NCBI RefSeq assembly: GCF_947492555.1
Contig: NZ_CANLNE010000002.1
Location: 239,501 to 303,500, forward strand
Origin: an uncultured Roseobacter sp.
GTDB taxonomy: Bacteria; Pseudomonadota; Alphaproteobacteria; Rhodobacterales; Rhodobacteraceae
Direction of reading: 5' to 3'
DNA length: 64,000 nucleotides
The translations under genes were made by a program, and so were the position numbers. Below the pieces are notes generated by a model. It was given only the letters and a program-made list of their open reading frames with translations, was not told the DNA's origin and ran no database searches. Within the stretch, counting starts at the first letter, position 1. Every line of letters starts with the position of its first letter. Shown piece after piece: positions 45,884 through 54,428 of this stretch.

Positions 45884-46369
45884 ATGATCATCTCGGATCT
45901 GGGCGCGAACATGAAAATTTCTGGCACCGATGAGCATTTACTGAAAGAAATTCAGCGGGACGCAGCGCTTTCCTTGGCGCAGCTGTCGGAGCGGTGCGGC
46001 ATGGCGCAAAGCACGGTCTGGCGGAGGATGCAGGAGTTCGAAGCCAACGGGCTGATCACGGCGCGGGTGGCTTTGCTGGATCCGGCCAAGCTTGGGTGCA
46101 AGCTCTGTGTGCTGGCCTCCATCACCCTGCGGGACCATGCAGAAAAGACGGTATCCGGCTTTGCAAGCCTGATCGAAGGTCACCCGGAAATCGTTGAATG
46201 CTATGCGACCTCAGGCACGGCCGACTACCAGCTGAAAATACGCGTCTCGGATGTGGAAGCTTACGAAACCTTCATGACCCACACATTACTGCGCAACACG
46301 ATCGTCCGCGAAGTGCATTCCAGTTTCGTCCTGAAAGAGCTGAAATCCACCACTGAGCTGCCGATTTGA
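45884..46369 (+). CDS. Lrp/AsnC-family transcriptional regulator
   Basis: DNA-binding regulator of 161 residues from the ATG at 45884 (152 from the ATG at 45911, which fits family N-termini better). The N-terminal winged HTH has DEHLLKEIQRDAALSLAQLSERCGMAQSTVWRRMQEFEANGLI. The C-terminal RAM ligand domain has LASITLRDHAEKTVSGFASL and EIVECYATSGTADYQLKI. The ligand is probably an amino acid. It faces the peroxiredoxin gene end to end, so the local target is not obvious; autoregulation is typical of the family. Confidence 0.9.
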   Translation: MIISDLGANMKISGTDEHLLKEIQRDAALSLAQLSERCGMAQSTVWRRMQEFEANGLITARVALLDPAKLGCKLCVLASITLRDHAEKTVSGFASLIEGHPEIVECYATSGTADYQLKIRVSDVEAYETFMTHTLLRNTIVREVHSSFVLKELKSTTELPI

Positions 46370-46395
46370 GGCGACACCCGGAGGCGCCGCCTCAA
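46366..46395. terminator. Inverted repeat between convergent regulator and peroxiredoxin genes
   Basis: TTGAGGCG and CGCCTCAA form a perfect 8-bp stem in the 32-bp space between the two convergent genes, overlapping the regulator stop codon. It probably works as a two-way terminator. Confidence 0.5.
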
Positions 46396-46401
46396 GGCTG
46401 A

Positions 46402-47055
46402 CTATTCTGGCGCCTTTGTCGTGCGCAGATACGGAAGGATCTTGTTGAACTCGCCGAACTTGGCCTTGGCGTCCTCATCGGAAACCGTCGCCGGGATGAT
46501 CACATCATCGCCCACGTTCCAATTTGCAGGTGTCGCCACCCCTTTGCCAATGGACATCTGCAAGCCGTCCAGCGCGCGCAGCACTTCAGCAAAATTCCGG
46601 CCCACGGTCATCGGGTAGGTCATGCTCAGCTTGAGCTGCTTGTCCGGCCCGATGATGAAGACCGAACGCACGGTGGCACTGTCGGCGGGGGTGCGGCCAT
46701 CCGGCAAATAGGCTTCCGCAGGCAGCATGTCGAAGGCTTTTGAGACCTCTAACCCGTCATCCGCGATGATCGGAAACCCAGCCTTGGCGCCGCCGAAAGT
46801 TTCGATGTCGGTTTTCCACTTCTTGTGATCCTCGACGCCGTCCACCGACACGCCGATCACCTTGGTGCCCCGCTTTTCCCATTCTTCCGCCAATTGCGCC
46901 ACGGCGCCAAATTCAGTGGTGCACACAGGTGTGAAATCCTTGGGGTGCGAGAACAGGATGGCCCAGCTGTCGCCGATCCAGTCGTGCAGTTGTATCGTGC
47001 CGTGGTCTGTTTCGACCGTTAAATTCGGCACAGTGTCGTTGATGCGCAAGCCCAT
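46402..47055 (-). CDS. 1-Cys peroxiredoxin (Prx6 type)
   Basis: Thiol peroxidase of 217 residues. The peroxidatic cysteine is C45 in the motif DFTPVCTTEF. The length, the IGVSVDGVEDHKKW segment and the C-terminal extension (NWNVGDDVIIPATVSDEDAKAKFG) mark the Prx6/1-Cys subfamily. The ATG at 47055 follows GGAGG; a longer in-frame start at 47124 has no ribosome site. It removes peroxides in the cytosol. It is divergent from the aldehyde dehydrogenase gene at 47217. Confidence 0.94.
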   Translation of the reverse strand: MGLRINDTVPNLTVETDHGTIQLHDWIGDSWAILFSHPKDFTPVCTTEFGAVAQLAEEWEKRGTKVIGVSVDGVEDHKKWKTDIETFGGAKAGFPIIADDGLEVSKAFDMLPAEAYLPDGRTPADSATVRSVFIIGPDKQLKLSMTYPMTVGRNFAEVLRALDGLQMSIGKGVATPANWNVGDDVIIPATVSDEDAKAKFGEFNKILPYLRTTKAPE

Positions 47056-47216
47056 AGTGTCCTCCGGTGCAATGCTGTGAGTGACTCGTGCCGTTAACCT
47101 AATACCTTCGCTCGCGTCTTTCATCCCCTCTCTTGCAGAGGGTCGCCCCCGGTGACAGAGTGCCGCAAAATCATCTGCGTCGCAGTGATCAGCAGCATAG
47201 AAACAGGAGAGAACCC

Positions 47217-48644
47217 ATGTTGGAAAAACGTGATTTCTATATCAACGGCCAGTGGGTCGCCCCCGCCGAGGCGCATGATTTCGCCGTCATCGACCCGTCG
47301 ACCGAAGAGCAATGCGCGGTAATCTCCCTGGGCGATCAGGCGGATACGGATGCGGCGGTTGCCGCAGCGCGCACGGCCTTTGACAGTTGGTCGCAGACCA
47401 GCAAGGAAGAGCGTACCGCGCTGATGCGGAAGCTGCTGGAGGTCTACAACGCGCGATCTGAAGAGATGGCGCAGGCCATGTCGATGGAAATGGGCGCGCC
47501 GATTGATCTCAGCCGGGCGCAGCAGGTCGGTGCGGGCAGCTGGCACCTTGAGGGTTTCCTGAAGGCTTTCGAGGACTTCAGCTTTGACCGGGATTTCACT
47601 GAAACGGAAAAGACCCTGCTCGAACCCATCGGCGTTTGTGCACTTATCACGCCGTGGAACTGGCCGATGAACCAGATCATTCTCAAGGCTGTGCCTGCAA
47701 TGGCAACCGGGTGCACGATGGTCCTGAAGCCGTCGGAAATCGCGCCGCTCTCCGGACTGTTGTTCGCCGAGTTCGTGCACGAGGCGGGCTTCCCGGCGGG
47801 CGTTTTCAACATGGTCAACGGTGACGGCGCTGGCGTCGGCAGCCAACTCTCCGCGCATCCCGGCGTCGACATGGTCAGCTTTACCGGCTCCACCCGCGCA
47901 GGTATCGCCATTTCAAAGGCCGCTGCCGATACGCTCAAACGTGTGAGCTTGGAGTTGGGAGGCAAGGGCGCCAATATCATTTTTGAGGATGCCCATCCCA
48001 AGGCCGCCAAGCAGGGCGCCATCCGCTGTTTCCGCAACACCGGCCAGTCCTGTAACGCGCCCACGCGCATGCTGGTACACAAGTCGCGCTATGATGAAGC
48101 TGTTGAAATGGCAGCGGAAACCGCCAAGGCCACCCATGTGGGTCCTGCGTCAGAAGAAGGCCGCCACATCGGTCCGCTTGTCTCCAAAGCGCAATACGAA
48201 AAGGTGCAGGCGCTGATCGAGACCGGTATGGGTGAAGCACGCCTTGTCGCCGGAGGTCTGGGACGTCCTGACGGTCTGAACCGCGGCTACTACGCGAAAC
48301 CCACGGTTTTTGCCGATGTCACCAACGAAATGACCATCGCGCGCGAGGAAATCTTTGGACCGGTTCTCTCGATCATTCCCTTCGAGAGCGAGGAGGAGGC
48401 AATCGCCATCGCCAATGACACACCCTATGGCCTCACCAACTACGTGCAAACGGAAGATGACGAGAAACGGCGACGCGTAGCACGGCGCCTACGGTCGGGC
48501 ATGGTGGAAACCAACGGTCAGGGCTTTGCGCAGGGTTCGCCCTTTGGTGGGTACAAACAATCCGGCAATGGTCGCGAGGGCGGCATTTACGGGCTGGAGG
48601 AGTTCCTCGAGGTGAAAGCAGTGTCCGGCTGGGCGGCCGAATAG
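47217..48644 (+). CDS. NAD-dependent aldehyde dehydrogenase
   Basis: Standard-length ALDH of 475 residues. NAD site is VSFTGSTRAGI, general base E246 is in LELGGK, and the nucleophile C279 is in NTGQSCNAPTR. PWNWPMNQ and EIFGPVLSIIPF are further family blocks. The start at 47217 is preceded by AGGAGA; a longer in-frame start at 47133 is unlikely. The substrate is not determined by sequence. It stands alone between the divergent peroxiredoxin and the convergent L,D-transpeptidase gene. Confidence 0.92.
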   Translation: MLEKRDFYINGQWVAPAEAHDFAVIDPSTEEQCAVISLGDQADTDAAVAAARTAFDSWSQTSKEERTALMRKLLEVYNARSEEMAQAMSMEMGAPIDLSRAQQVGAGSWHLEGFLKAFEDFSFDRDFTETEKTLLEPIGVCALITPWNWPMNQIILKAVPAMATGCTMVLKPSEIAPLSGLLFAEFVHEAGFPAGVFNMVNGDGAGVGSQLSAHPGVDMVSFTGSTRAGIAISKAAADTLKRVSLELGGKGANIIFEDAHPKAAKQGAIRCFRNTGQSCNAPTRMLVHKSRYDEAVEMAAETAKATHVGPASEEGRHIGPLVSKAQYEKVQALIETGMGEARLVAGGLGRPDGLNRGYYAKPTVFADVTNEMTIAREEIFGPVLSIIPFESEEEAIAIANDTPYGLTNYVQTEDDEKRRRVARRLRSGMVETNGQGFAQGSPFGGYKQSGNGREGGIYGLEEFLEVKAVSGWAAE

Positions 48645-48690
48645 CTGTCATTCAGCATGTAGGCAAGCCTGATCCAAGGCCTGCCATACG

Positions 48691-48718
48691 ATCCCGCTAC
48701 CGCCCTGGGCAGCGGGAT
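48691..48718. terminator. Hairpin between convergent ALDH and L,D-transpeptidase genes
   Basis: ATCCCGCT and AGCGGGAT form an 8-bp stem around ACCGCCCTGGGC. It is located between two convergent genes. There is no T-run, so function as terminator is only likely. Confidence 0.45.
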
Positions 48719-48755
48719 AGTAGTGTCGAAGCAAGTCACACAGTCGCGAAATTCG

Positions 48756-49346
48756 TCAGCTAAGATCGGCAGGATAGAGAACGACACGGCTGTTCATTGG
48801 CACGCGATCATAGAGATCGATCATCTGATCATTCACGAGCCGCGCGCAGCCGTTGGACACGCGTTGACCAATTGTCTTGGGGTCATTCGTGCCATGAACG
48901 CGCAGGAAGGTGTCGCCCACGCCCGGTTGGAACAGGTACAAACCACGTGAGCCCAGCGGGTTGTTGATCCCGCCCGCCATACCGTCGGCAAAGCGCGCAT
49001 AGCTTTCAGGGTCACGCTCGATCATGTCAGGTGTGGGTGTCCAACTGGGCCATTCCTTCTTGGCCCCGATATAGAATTCGCCCGCCTCATAGAGTCCGGG
49101 GCGTCCAATACCAATCGAATAACGGATCGCCTTTTGGTCCGGCAGCGTCCAGTAGAGCGCAAATTGCGCCGGATCTACATGGATTTCAAAGGGCGCAAAG
49201 TCGTTCTTGATCCGCACCTCTCGCGGCAAGAATTCCTCCGGCATGTTGTAATCCGGCAGGCTGGCCGGAACGGACGCAAGCGCGCCACCGGCGCCGATGG
49301 TCACAACACTGGCGCCTGATGCCAAGATAAAATCACGACGTTTCAT
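48756..49346 (-). CDS. L,D-transpeptidase (YkuD domain), exported
   Basis: Cell-wall enzyme of 196 residues. The N-terminus (KRRDFILASGASVVTIGAGGAL) is a signal with a twin-Arg pair, possibly Tat-dependent. The YkuD domain has IYVD-like strand FEIHVDPAQFALYW, H151 in RVHGTN and the catalytic motif S164-N-G-C167-A-R169 in VSNGCARL. It should form 3-3 cross-links or attach proteins to peptidoglycan in the periplasm. Single-gene unit, convergent with the ALDH gene. Confidence 0.92.
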   Translation of the reverse strand: MKRRDFILASGASVVTIGAGGALASVPASLPDYNMPEEFLPREVRIKNDFAPFEIHVDPAQFALYWTLPDQKAIRYSIGIGRPGLYEAGEFYIGAKKEWPSWTPTPDMIERDPESYARFADGMAGGINNPLGSRGLYLFQPGVGDTFLRVHGTNDPKTIGQRVSNGCARLVNDQMIDLYDRVPMNSRVVLYPADLS

Positions 49347-50012
49347 AACAATTTCCTCACTATACGTTCACCTACGCGTCAAAGCTGGCTGGTTTGAGTA
49401 TATCGCAAAGCCTTACAAAAAGGTTCCCTCGAACAAGGCGCTAACAAAAGCGTTGCCGGATCAAGATAGACGCCCCGGGCATATGGTCAGGGAACAGGAA
49501 CCTAAGGCCACAATTCTACCACAATCTACGGTCGAACTTGCATCAGCAGTCGATGGATGTTGCGTACAAGGCAGTAAACTGATTCGTATGTTCCCGGCTT
49601 TTTTCCACCGTCGCGTGAAGTTTTCAGTCGCGTCCGCATGAATTCGGTAACTATTTATAAAGCATATACTTTATTCAACTTCTACCGCTAGTTACCCCCT
49701 GGTTAACCATCGTTTGTGACCCTAATCTCGCCCGGAACGTAGGAGTGTTTCCCGGACAACGACGATTCAGACCGTGTGTTGAATTCGAGCAGAAATGTGG
49801 CATAACTTGGGCAAGACAGGTGCACCGCGTTTATCTCGGGCATCTTTCGCAATCGACATCTGGGTGGGGCAAGCTTGGGAGTTGGTTGAATGCCAAAATG
49901 GCTCGAACAGGCCCGTCTGGCCGTTCCTGCGACAGAATCGTCGGCAGTGCTGCACGACAGATTCGGCGATTCCTCCCGTCTTCCAGGTAGTTGTTAAAGA
50001 GAGGATAGCTTT
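49347..50012. other. Gene-poor region of 666 bp with candidate promoter and tiny ORF
   Basis: No supported gene. The left third must contain the promoter of the L,D-transpeptidase gene. The middle is AT-rich (around 49650-49690, ACTATTTATAAAGCATATAC). A small frame at 49890-49997 (MPKWLEQARLAVPATESSAV..., 35 residues) begins after GGGAG and ends just before the gene at 50013. It is possible but unproven. The end holds AGAGAGGAT, the ribosome site of the next gene. No tRNA or known RNA motif is seen. Confidence 0.4.
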
Positions 50013-50405
50013 ATGACATTGGAACTCGCACGGTCAGGACGCGTGGCAGCGTTGACCCATCTGAATTCAGACCGCATTCTGGTCAAACCAGCACGCCACA
50101 AAGCAGACGTTGTGTTGCCGGAGGAAGGCACGGTGGCCGCCTATTTGATAGACGCACTGGGCCAGGGGTCTTCGGTCGACCAAATCGTCGCGGAAACCGG
50201 CTGGACGAAATCCATGGTGATTGTCAATCTGTACAAGGTTGCCAAGAAATCAGGCGTCGGCATTCGTCGGCGCAATGAAGTAATGCATCTTCTGGTACCT
50301 AAGGGTGCGGAAAACGTTTATCCGCGCAAACAAGCCGCCCGGTCCATCAATGACAGCAGAAATCACGTTGGCAAACCACTCACCGCTCCGTTCAGGATGC
50401 ACTGA
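50013..50405 (+). CDS. Small HTH-like protein of unknown function
   Basis: Protein of 130 residues. The middle (GSSVDQIVAETGWTKSMVIVNLYKVAKKSGVGIRRR, about residues 50-87) looks like a helix-turn-helix or winged-helix DNA-binding unit, similar in outline to DUF3489-type domains where TGW starts the recognition helix. The C-terminal part is basic and probably disordered. The start follows AGAGAGGAT. It lies alone between two low-content spacers. A DNA-binding role is inference; no family was recognised with certainty. Confidence 0.6.
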   Translation: MTLELARSGRVAALTHLNSDRILVKPARHKADVVLPEEGTVAAYLIDALGQGSSVDQIVAETGWTKSMVIVNLYKVAKKSGVGIRRRNEVMHLLVPKGAENVYPRKQAARSINDSRNHVGKPLTAPFRMH

Positions 50406-50576
50406 GGAGTCAAAGACATGGTGGGAAGGGGCTGGCACTGAGACGCAGGCGCGCAAGTCAATACGCACATCGACAGTGTCAGCACGGATGACGAAAAACT
50501 CTCGAATTGTAGTGCATAAATCGAACAATGGGCGACGATCTAAGACGGCTAGGGCGAACCATACGCAGAGGTGTGT

Positions 50577-51491
50577 CTATCCAGTCATCTGAGTGATCAG
50601 CCCTTTGTAGAGCTTCTGAATTTGCGCGGTCACAGGGCGCGCGCCGTCTCCTATTTGCCTGCCGTCAATACTGGCAACCGGCGTCTGCGCCCCGAATGTG
50701 CCGGTCAAAAATGCCTCATCCGCACCGTAGGCTTCATAAAGCGAGAAGTTCTTTTCGAAGACAGGAATGTCATTGGCACGGCAGAGGTCGATCACCTTTT
50801 GCCGGGTGACGCCGTTCATGCAGTAGTCCCCTGTCGACGTCCAAACCGCGCCCTTGCGGACGATGAAGAAATTGCAGGCGTTCGTCGTGTTCACGAACCC
50901 ATGCGGGTCCAGCATCAACGCCTCGTCCGCGCCCGCCTCTTCGGCTTGCAGGCAGGCGATGACGCAGTTCAGCTTGGAATGGCTGTTGAGTTTCGGGTCC
51001 TGCGAGGTGGGCAGCCCCCTCACCTGCGGCACGGAGGCAAGGCGGATGCCCTTGGATTGCAGGCTGTCAACGGGCCTGGAGTGCTCCATGATGATCACGA
51101 AGGTGGGACCGCTGCGGCTGAGCGAGGGGTGTTGAAAGGGTTTCACCTTCACGCCGCGTGTCAACATCAGACGGCAATGCACATCCGTGACCATCCCGTT
51201 TGCCTCGGCCGTGCGCGTCAGCGCCTCAAGAATACCGGCACGGTCCGTGCCGACATCGAGCGACACCGCTTTGCAGGAGGCAAAGAACCGGTCCATGTGC
51301 TCGTCAAAAAACGCCCATGTCCCGTTGTAGAGCCGCATACCTTCCCACATCCCGTCCCCGAGGAGAAAGCCGCTGTCATAGACGGAAACCTTTGCCTCAT
51401 CACGGTGCACAAGATCGCCGTTTATGAAAATCTTGATGTCCCGGTTGCGGGCATCTTCGGCAGCGTCATGGGTGGTGTGCGTATCAATCAT
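50577..51491 (-). CDS. Class IV (PLP-dependent) aminotransferase
   Basis: Fold-type IV PLP enzyme of 304 residues, a class containing D-amino-acid and branched-chain aminotransferases and (R)-selective amine transaminases. Motifs are YDSGFLLGDGMWEGMRLYNG near the N-terminus, the PLP lysine probably in NSHSKLNCVIACLQA, and the cofactor-phosphate region GFVNTTNACNFFIV with GVTRQKVIDLC. The substrate cannot be fixed. It is 11 bp downstream of pncB on the same strand, so it may share the NAD-salvage transcript. Confidence 0.88.
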   Translation of the reverse strand: MIDTHTTHDAAEDARNRDIKIFINGDLVHRDEAKVSVYDSGFLLGDGMWEGMRLYNGTWAFFDEHMDRFFASCKAVSLDVGTDRAGILEALTRTAEANGMVTDVHCRLMLTRGVKVKPFQHPSLSRSGPTFVIIMEHSRPVDSLQSKGIRLASVPQVRGLPTSQDPKLNSHSKLNCVIACLQAEEAGADEALMLDPHGFVNTTNACNFFIVRKGAVWTSTGDYCMNGVTRQKVIDLCRANDIPVFEKNFSLYEAYGADEAFLTGTFGAQTPVASIDGRQIGDGARPVTAQIQKLYKGLITQMTG

Positions 51492-51502
51492 TGCGTGCCC
51501 CG

Positions 51503-52795
51503 TCAGACGATAACATCCTGCGCGACCTGATCGCCGACGCCAAACACACGTTTGTAGCGGTCGAGCTCAGATGCCGGTCCCATGGCCTTGTTCGGGTTGT
51601 CGGAGAGCTTGACCGTAGGCGTCCCATTGGCTGCGACAGCCTTACAGACAAGCGAAAAGGGTGCCAGCCGGTCGTCCGGGACAAGGTGGCGAAAATCATT
51701 GGTCAGCAGCGTTCCCCAGCCGAAGGACACATTTGTACGGCCCGAAAACTGACCATGCAGCGAGCGGATTTTGTCTACATCCAGCCCATCGCTGAAAATG
51801 ATCCGCTTGGCTGTCGGATCTTCCCCCCGCGCGCGCCACCAATCGATGGCGATCTCGGCCGCCTTGGCCGGGTCGCCACTGTCGATCCGGATACCTGTCC
51901 ACCCGGCCAGCCAGTCAGGTGCCTTGTCCAGAAAACCCTTGGTGCCGAAGGTATCGGGCAGGATGATACGCAGATTGCCCTCGTGCTCCTCGTGCCAGTC
52001 GGAGAGCACGTCATAGGGAGACTGGGCAAGCTCTGCGTCTGATTCGGCCAGAGCCGCATAGACCATGGGCAACTCGTGCGCGTTGGTGCCAATCGCCTCC
52101 AGTTCGCGATTCATGGCGATCTTGCAATTGGATGTGCCCGTGAACGCGGACCCCAGCCCCTCCTGCATCGCCTGCACGCACCAGTCCTGCCAAAGGTAGC
52201 TGTGCCGCCGCCGAGTACCGAAATCAGCAATCGACAGGTCCGGGATGTCGCGCAGCGCCTCGATTTTTTCCCAGACGCGGGTCATGGCGCGGGCATAGAG
52301 CACTTGCAGCTCAAACTTGCCCATGCGGTTCAGCACCGCGCGCCCGCGCAGTTCCATCAGAACGGCGAGGGCCGGGATTTCCCACAGCATCACCTCGGGC
52401 CAGCTGCCTTCAAAGGTCAGCTCGTATTGGTCACCCTTGCGTTCGAGGTGATAGGGCGGCAGGCGCAGCTGCTCGAACCACTCCATGAAATCGGGGCGGA
52501 ACATCTGGCGCTTGCCATAGAAGGTATTGCCGCGCAGCCAGGTGCTTTCCCCGCGCGACAGCGAGAGCGAGCGAATGTGGTCGAGCTGTTCGCGCAGCTC
52601 GCCCTCATCGATCAGGTCGGCCAGCGGTACATGTGTGGAGCGATTGATCAGGCTGAAGGTAACGCGGGTGCCCGGTTTGTTGCGAAACACCGACTGGCAC
52701 ATCAGCAACTTGTAGAAATCGGTGTCGATCAGCGACCGCACGATGGGGTCGATCTTCCACTTGTGGTTCCAGACCCGCCTTGCGATATCAACCAT
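51503..52795 (-). CDS. pncB: Nicotinate phosphoribosyltransferase
   Basis: Converts nicotinate and PRPP to nicotinate mononucleotide in NAD salvage. It has 430 residues; key segments are SLIDTDFYKLLMCQSVF, NTFYGKRQMF, SIADFGTRRRHSYLWQDW, FTGTSNCKIA, GIRIDSGDPAKAAEIAI, IIFSDGLDVDKI and FGWGTLLTNDF. The ATG at 52795 (MVDIARRVW) overlaps the pncA stop by 8 bp; further upstream in-frame starts lie inside pncA. With pncA it supplies the complete nicotinamide to NaMN route. Confidence 0.95.
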   Translation of the reverse strand: MVDIARRVWNHKWKIDPIVRSLIDTDFYKLLMCQSVFRNKPGTRVTFSLINRSTHVPLADLIDEGELREQLDHIRSLSLSRGESTWLRGNTFYGKRQMFRPDFMEWFEQLRLPPYHLERKGDQYELTFEGSWPEVMLWEIPALAVLMELRGRAVLNRMGKFELQVLYARAMTRVWEKIEALRDIPDLSIADFGTRRRHSYLWQDWCVQAMQEGLGSAFTGTSNCKIAMNRELEAIGTNAHELPMVYAALAESDAELAQSPYDVLSDWHEEHEGNLRIILPDTFGTKGFLDKAPDWLAGWTGIRIDSGDPAKAAEIAIDWWRARGEDPTAKRIIFSDGLDVDKIRSLHGQFSGRTNVSFGWGTLLTNDFRHLVPDDRLAPFSLVCKAVAANGTPTVKLSDNPNKAMGPASELDRYKRVFGVGDQVAQDVIV

Positions 52796-53396
52796 GGCCT
52801 GCCTCCAACACCACACCAGCGGCGCGCATGCCATCCTGCGCTGCGGCCAGCGACCCATCGAGATCGATTGCCCGGCAAAGGTCGGTGCGCACCGTGACGC
52901 CGAACCCCAGCTTCGCGGCATCCACAGCCGAGAAGTTCACGCAGAAGTCCAACGCCAGGCCCACCATCAGCAGGCTATCGATGCCGCGCGTGCGCAGGTA
53001 GCCTTCAAGGCCGGTGGGTGTGACGTGATCGTTCTCGAAAAAGGCGGAGTAACTGTCGATAGCCGGGTTGTAGCCCTTGCGTATGATCAGATCTGCCCGG
53101 TCCACATGCAGTTCGCGGTGGAACTGGGCGCCGAGGCTGCCCTGAATGCAGTGATCCGGCCAGAGCACCTGCGGGCCGTAAGGCATGTCGATCAAATCGT
53201 AGGGCGATTTTCCCACGTGTGACGAGGCAAAGGAGGAATGCCCCGCCGGATGCCAGTCTTGTGTGAGGATTACCGCTTCGGCGTCGGTCATCAACGCGTT
53301 GACCGGACCAACAATTGCGTCGCCCTCCGGCACCGCCAGCGCGCCCTCGGGACAGAAGTCCTTTTGCACATCAATCACGATCAGAGCATGGGCCAT
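52788..53396 (-). CDS. pncA: Nicotinamidase
   Basis: Deamidates nicotinamide to nicotinate. It has 202 residues of the isochorismatase-like fold. The catalytic triad is D9 (VIDVQKDF), K107 (IIRKGYN) and C152 (ALDFCVNF). Metal ligands are D47, H49 and H82 (TQDWHP, WPDHC). The ATG at 53396 matches family N-termini; the open frame continues upstream but without similarity. It is translationally coupled to pncB by an 8-bp overlap. Confidence 0.95.
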   Translation of the reverse strand: MAHALIVIDVQKDFCPEGALAVPEGDAIVGPVNALMTDAEAVILTQDWHPAGHSSFASSHVGKSPYDLIDMPYGPQVLWPDHCIQGSLGAQFHRELHVDRADLIIRKGYNPAIDSYSAFFENDHVTPTGLEGYLRTRGIDSLLMVGLALDFCVNFSAVDAAKLGFGVTVRTDLCRAIDLDGSLAAAQDGMRAAGVVLEAGHG

Positions 53397-53531
53397 GCGC
53401 ACCTCTCTACTTTTCATGCTGTGCGTAAGCGTCGGCGTTCGGGGCGTCAATGGCAAGTGCCCAGATGCGCTTGGTTGCGCAATCCTACTCTGCTCTTGCC
53501 TGCTCTGCGCACAGGGCCTATCTGGGCGGCC

Positions 53532-54428
53532 ATGTATACCATCGCCGCTCTCTATCACTTCACCAGGTTTGAAGACCCTGCCATCCTCAAGCCGGACCTG
53601 CTCGCGCTTTGCATTGATCAGGACGTTCAGGGCACGCTGTTATTGGCCCAAGAGGGGGTCAACGGCACGATTGCAGGACCGCGCGCCGGGATCGACGCGG
53701 TGATCGCCCATCTGCGCACTCTGCCGGGTTGTGCCGATCTGGAATGGAAAGCGGCAGTCAGTGACCACGCGCCTTTCGGCAAGATGAAAGTGCGTCTGAA
53801 GCGCGAGATTGTCACCATGGGGCAGCCGGATGTCGATCCGCGTGCACGTGTCGGGCATTATGTCGATCCGCAGGACTGGAATGCTTTGATCTCGGAACCG
53901 GACGTTGCAGTCATCGATACGCGCAACGATTACGAGGTGGCCATCGGCACGTTTGAAGGAGCTGTCGATCCTCAGACAGAGAGTTTCGGTGATTTTCCTG
54001 CATGGTGGGAGGCGAACAAGCAGCGCTTTCACAACAAGAAGGTCGCGATGTTCTGCACCGGCGGCATCCGCTGCGAGAAATCGACCAACTACCTGTTGGG
54101 GCAGGGCGTCGAAGACGTCTATCACCTGAAAGGTGGCATCCTGAAGTACCTCGAAGAGGTGCCGGAAGAAGACACCAAGTGGAACGGTGCCTGCTTCGTG
54201 TTCGACAACCGAGTCAGCGTGGAGCACGGGTTGCGTGAGGGTCCACACATGCTGTGCCATGGCTGCAGGCGCCCCATTCTGCCGCAGGACAGGGATCGCC
54301 CGGAATATGAAGCCGGTGTGAGCTGTCACAACTGCGTGGATGAGACCTCCGAGGCAGACAAGGACCGGTTTCGCGAGCGGCAAAAGCAGATTGCACTGGC
54401 CAAAACGCGCAGGTCCTCTGCGCGCTAG
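53532..54428 (+). CDS. trhO: tRNA uridine-34 hydroxylase TrhO (rhodanese family)
   Basis: Oxygen-dependent enzyme (formerly YceA) that makes 5-hydroxyuridine at the wobble base of tRNAs. It has 298 residues: an N-terminal acylphosphatase-like domain (GTLLLAQEGVNGTIAG), a rhodanese domain with active-site C175 in FCTGGIRCEK (C181 second) and a C-terminal Cys-rich segment (CHGCRRP ... CHNC) probably binding metal. The ATG at 53532 is the family start. It diverges from pncA and its end overlaps the convergent MFS gene by 4 bp. Confidence 0.93.
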   Translation: MYTIAALYHFTRFEDPAILKPDLLALCIDQDVQGTLLLAQEGVNGTIAGPRAGIDAVIAHLRTLPGCADLEWKAAVSDHAPFGKMKVRLKREIVTMGQPDVDPRARVGHYVDPQDWNALISEPDVAVIDTRNDYEVAIGTFEGAVDPQTESFGDFPAWWEANKQRFHNKKVAMFCTGGIRCEKSTNYLLGQGVEDVYHLKGGILKYLEEVPEEDTKWNGACFVFDNRVSVEHGLREGPHMLCHGCRRPILPQDRDRPEYEAGVSCHNCVDETSEADKDRFRERQKQIALAKTRRSSAR

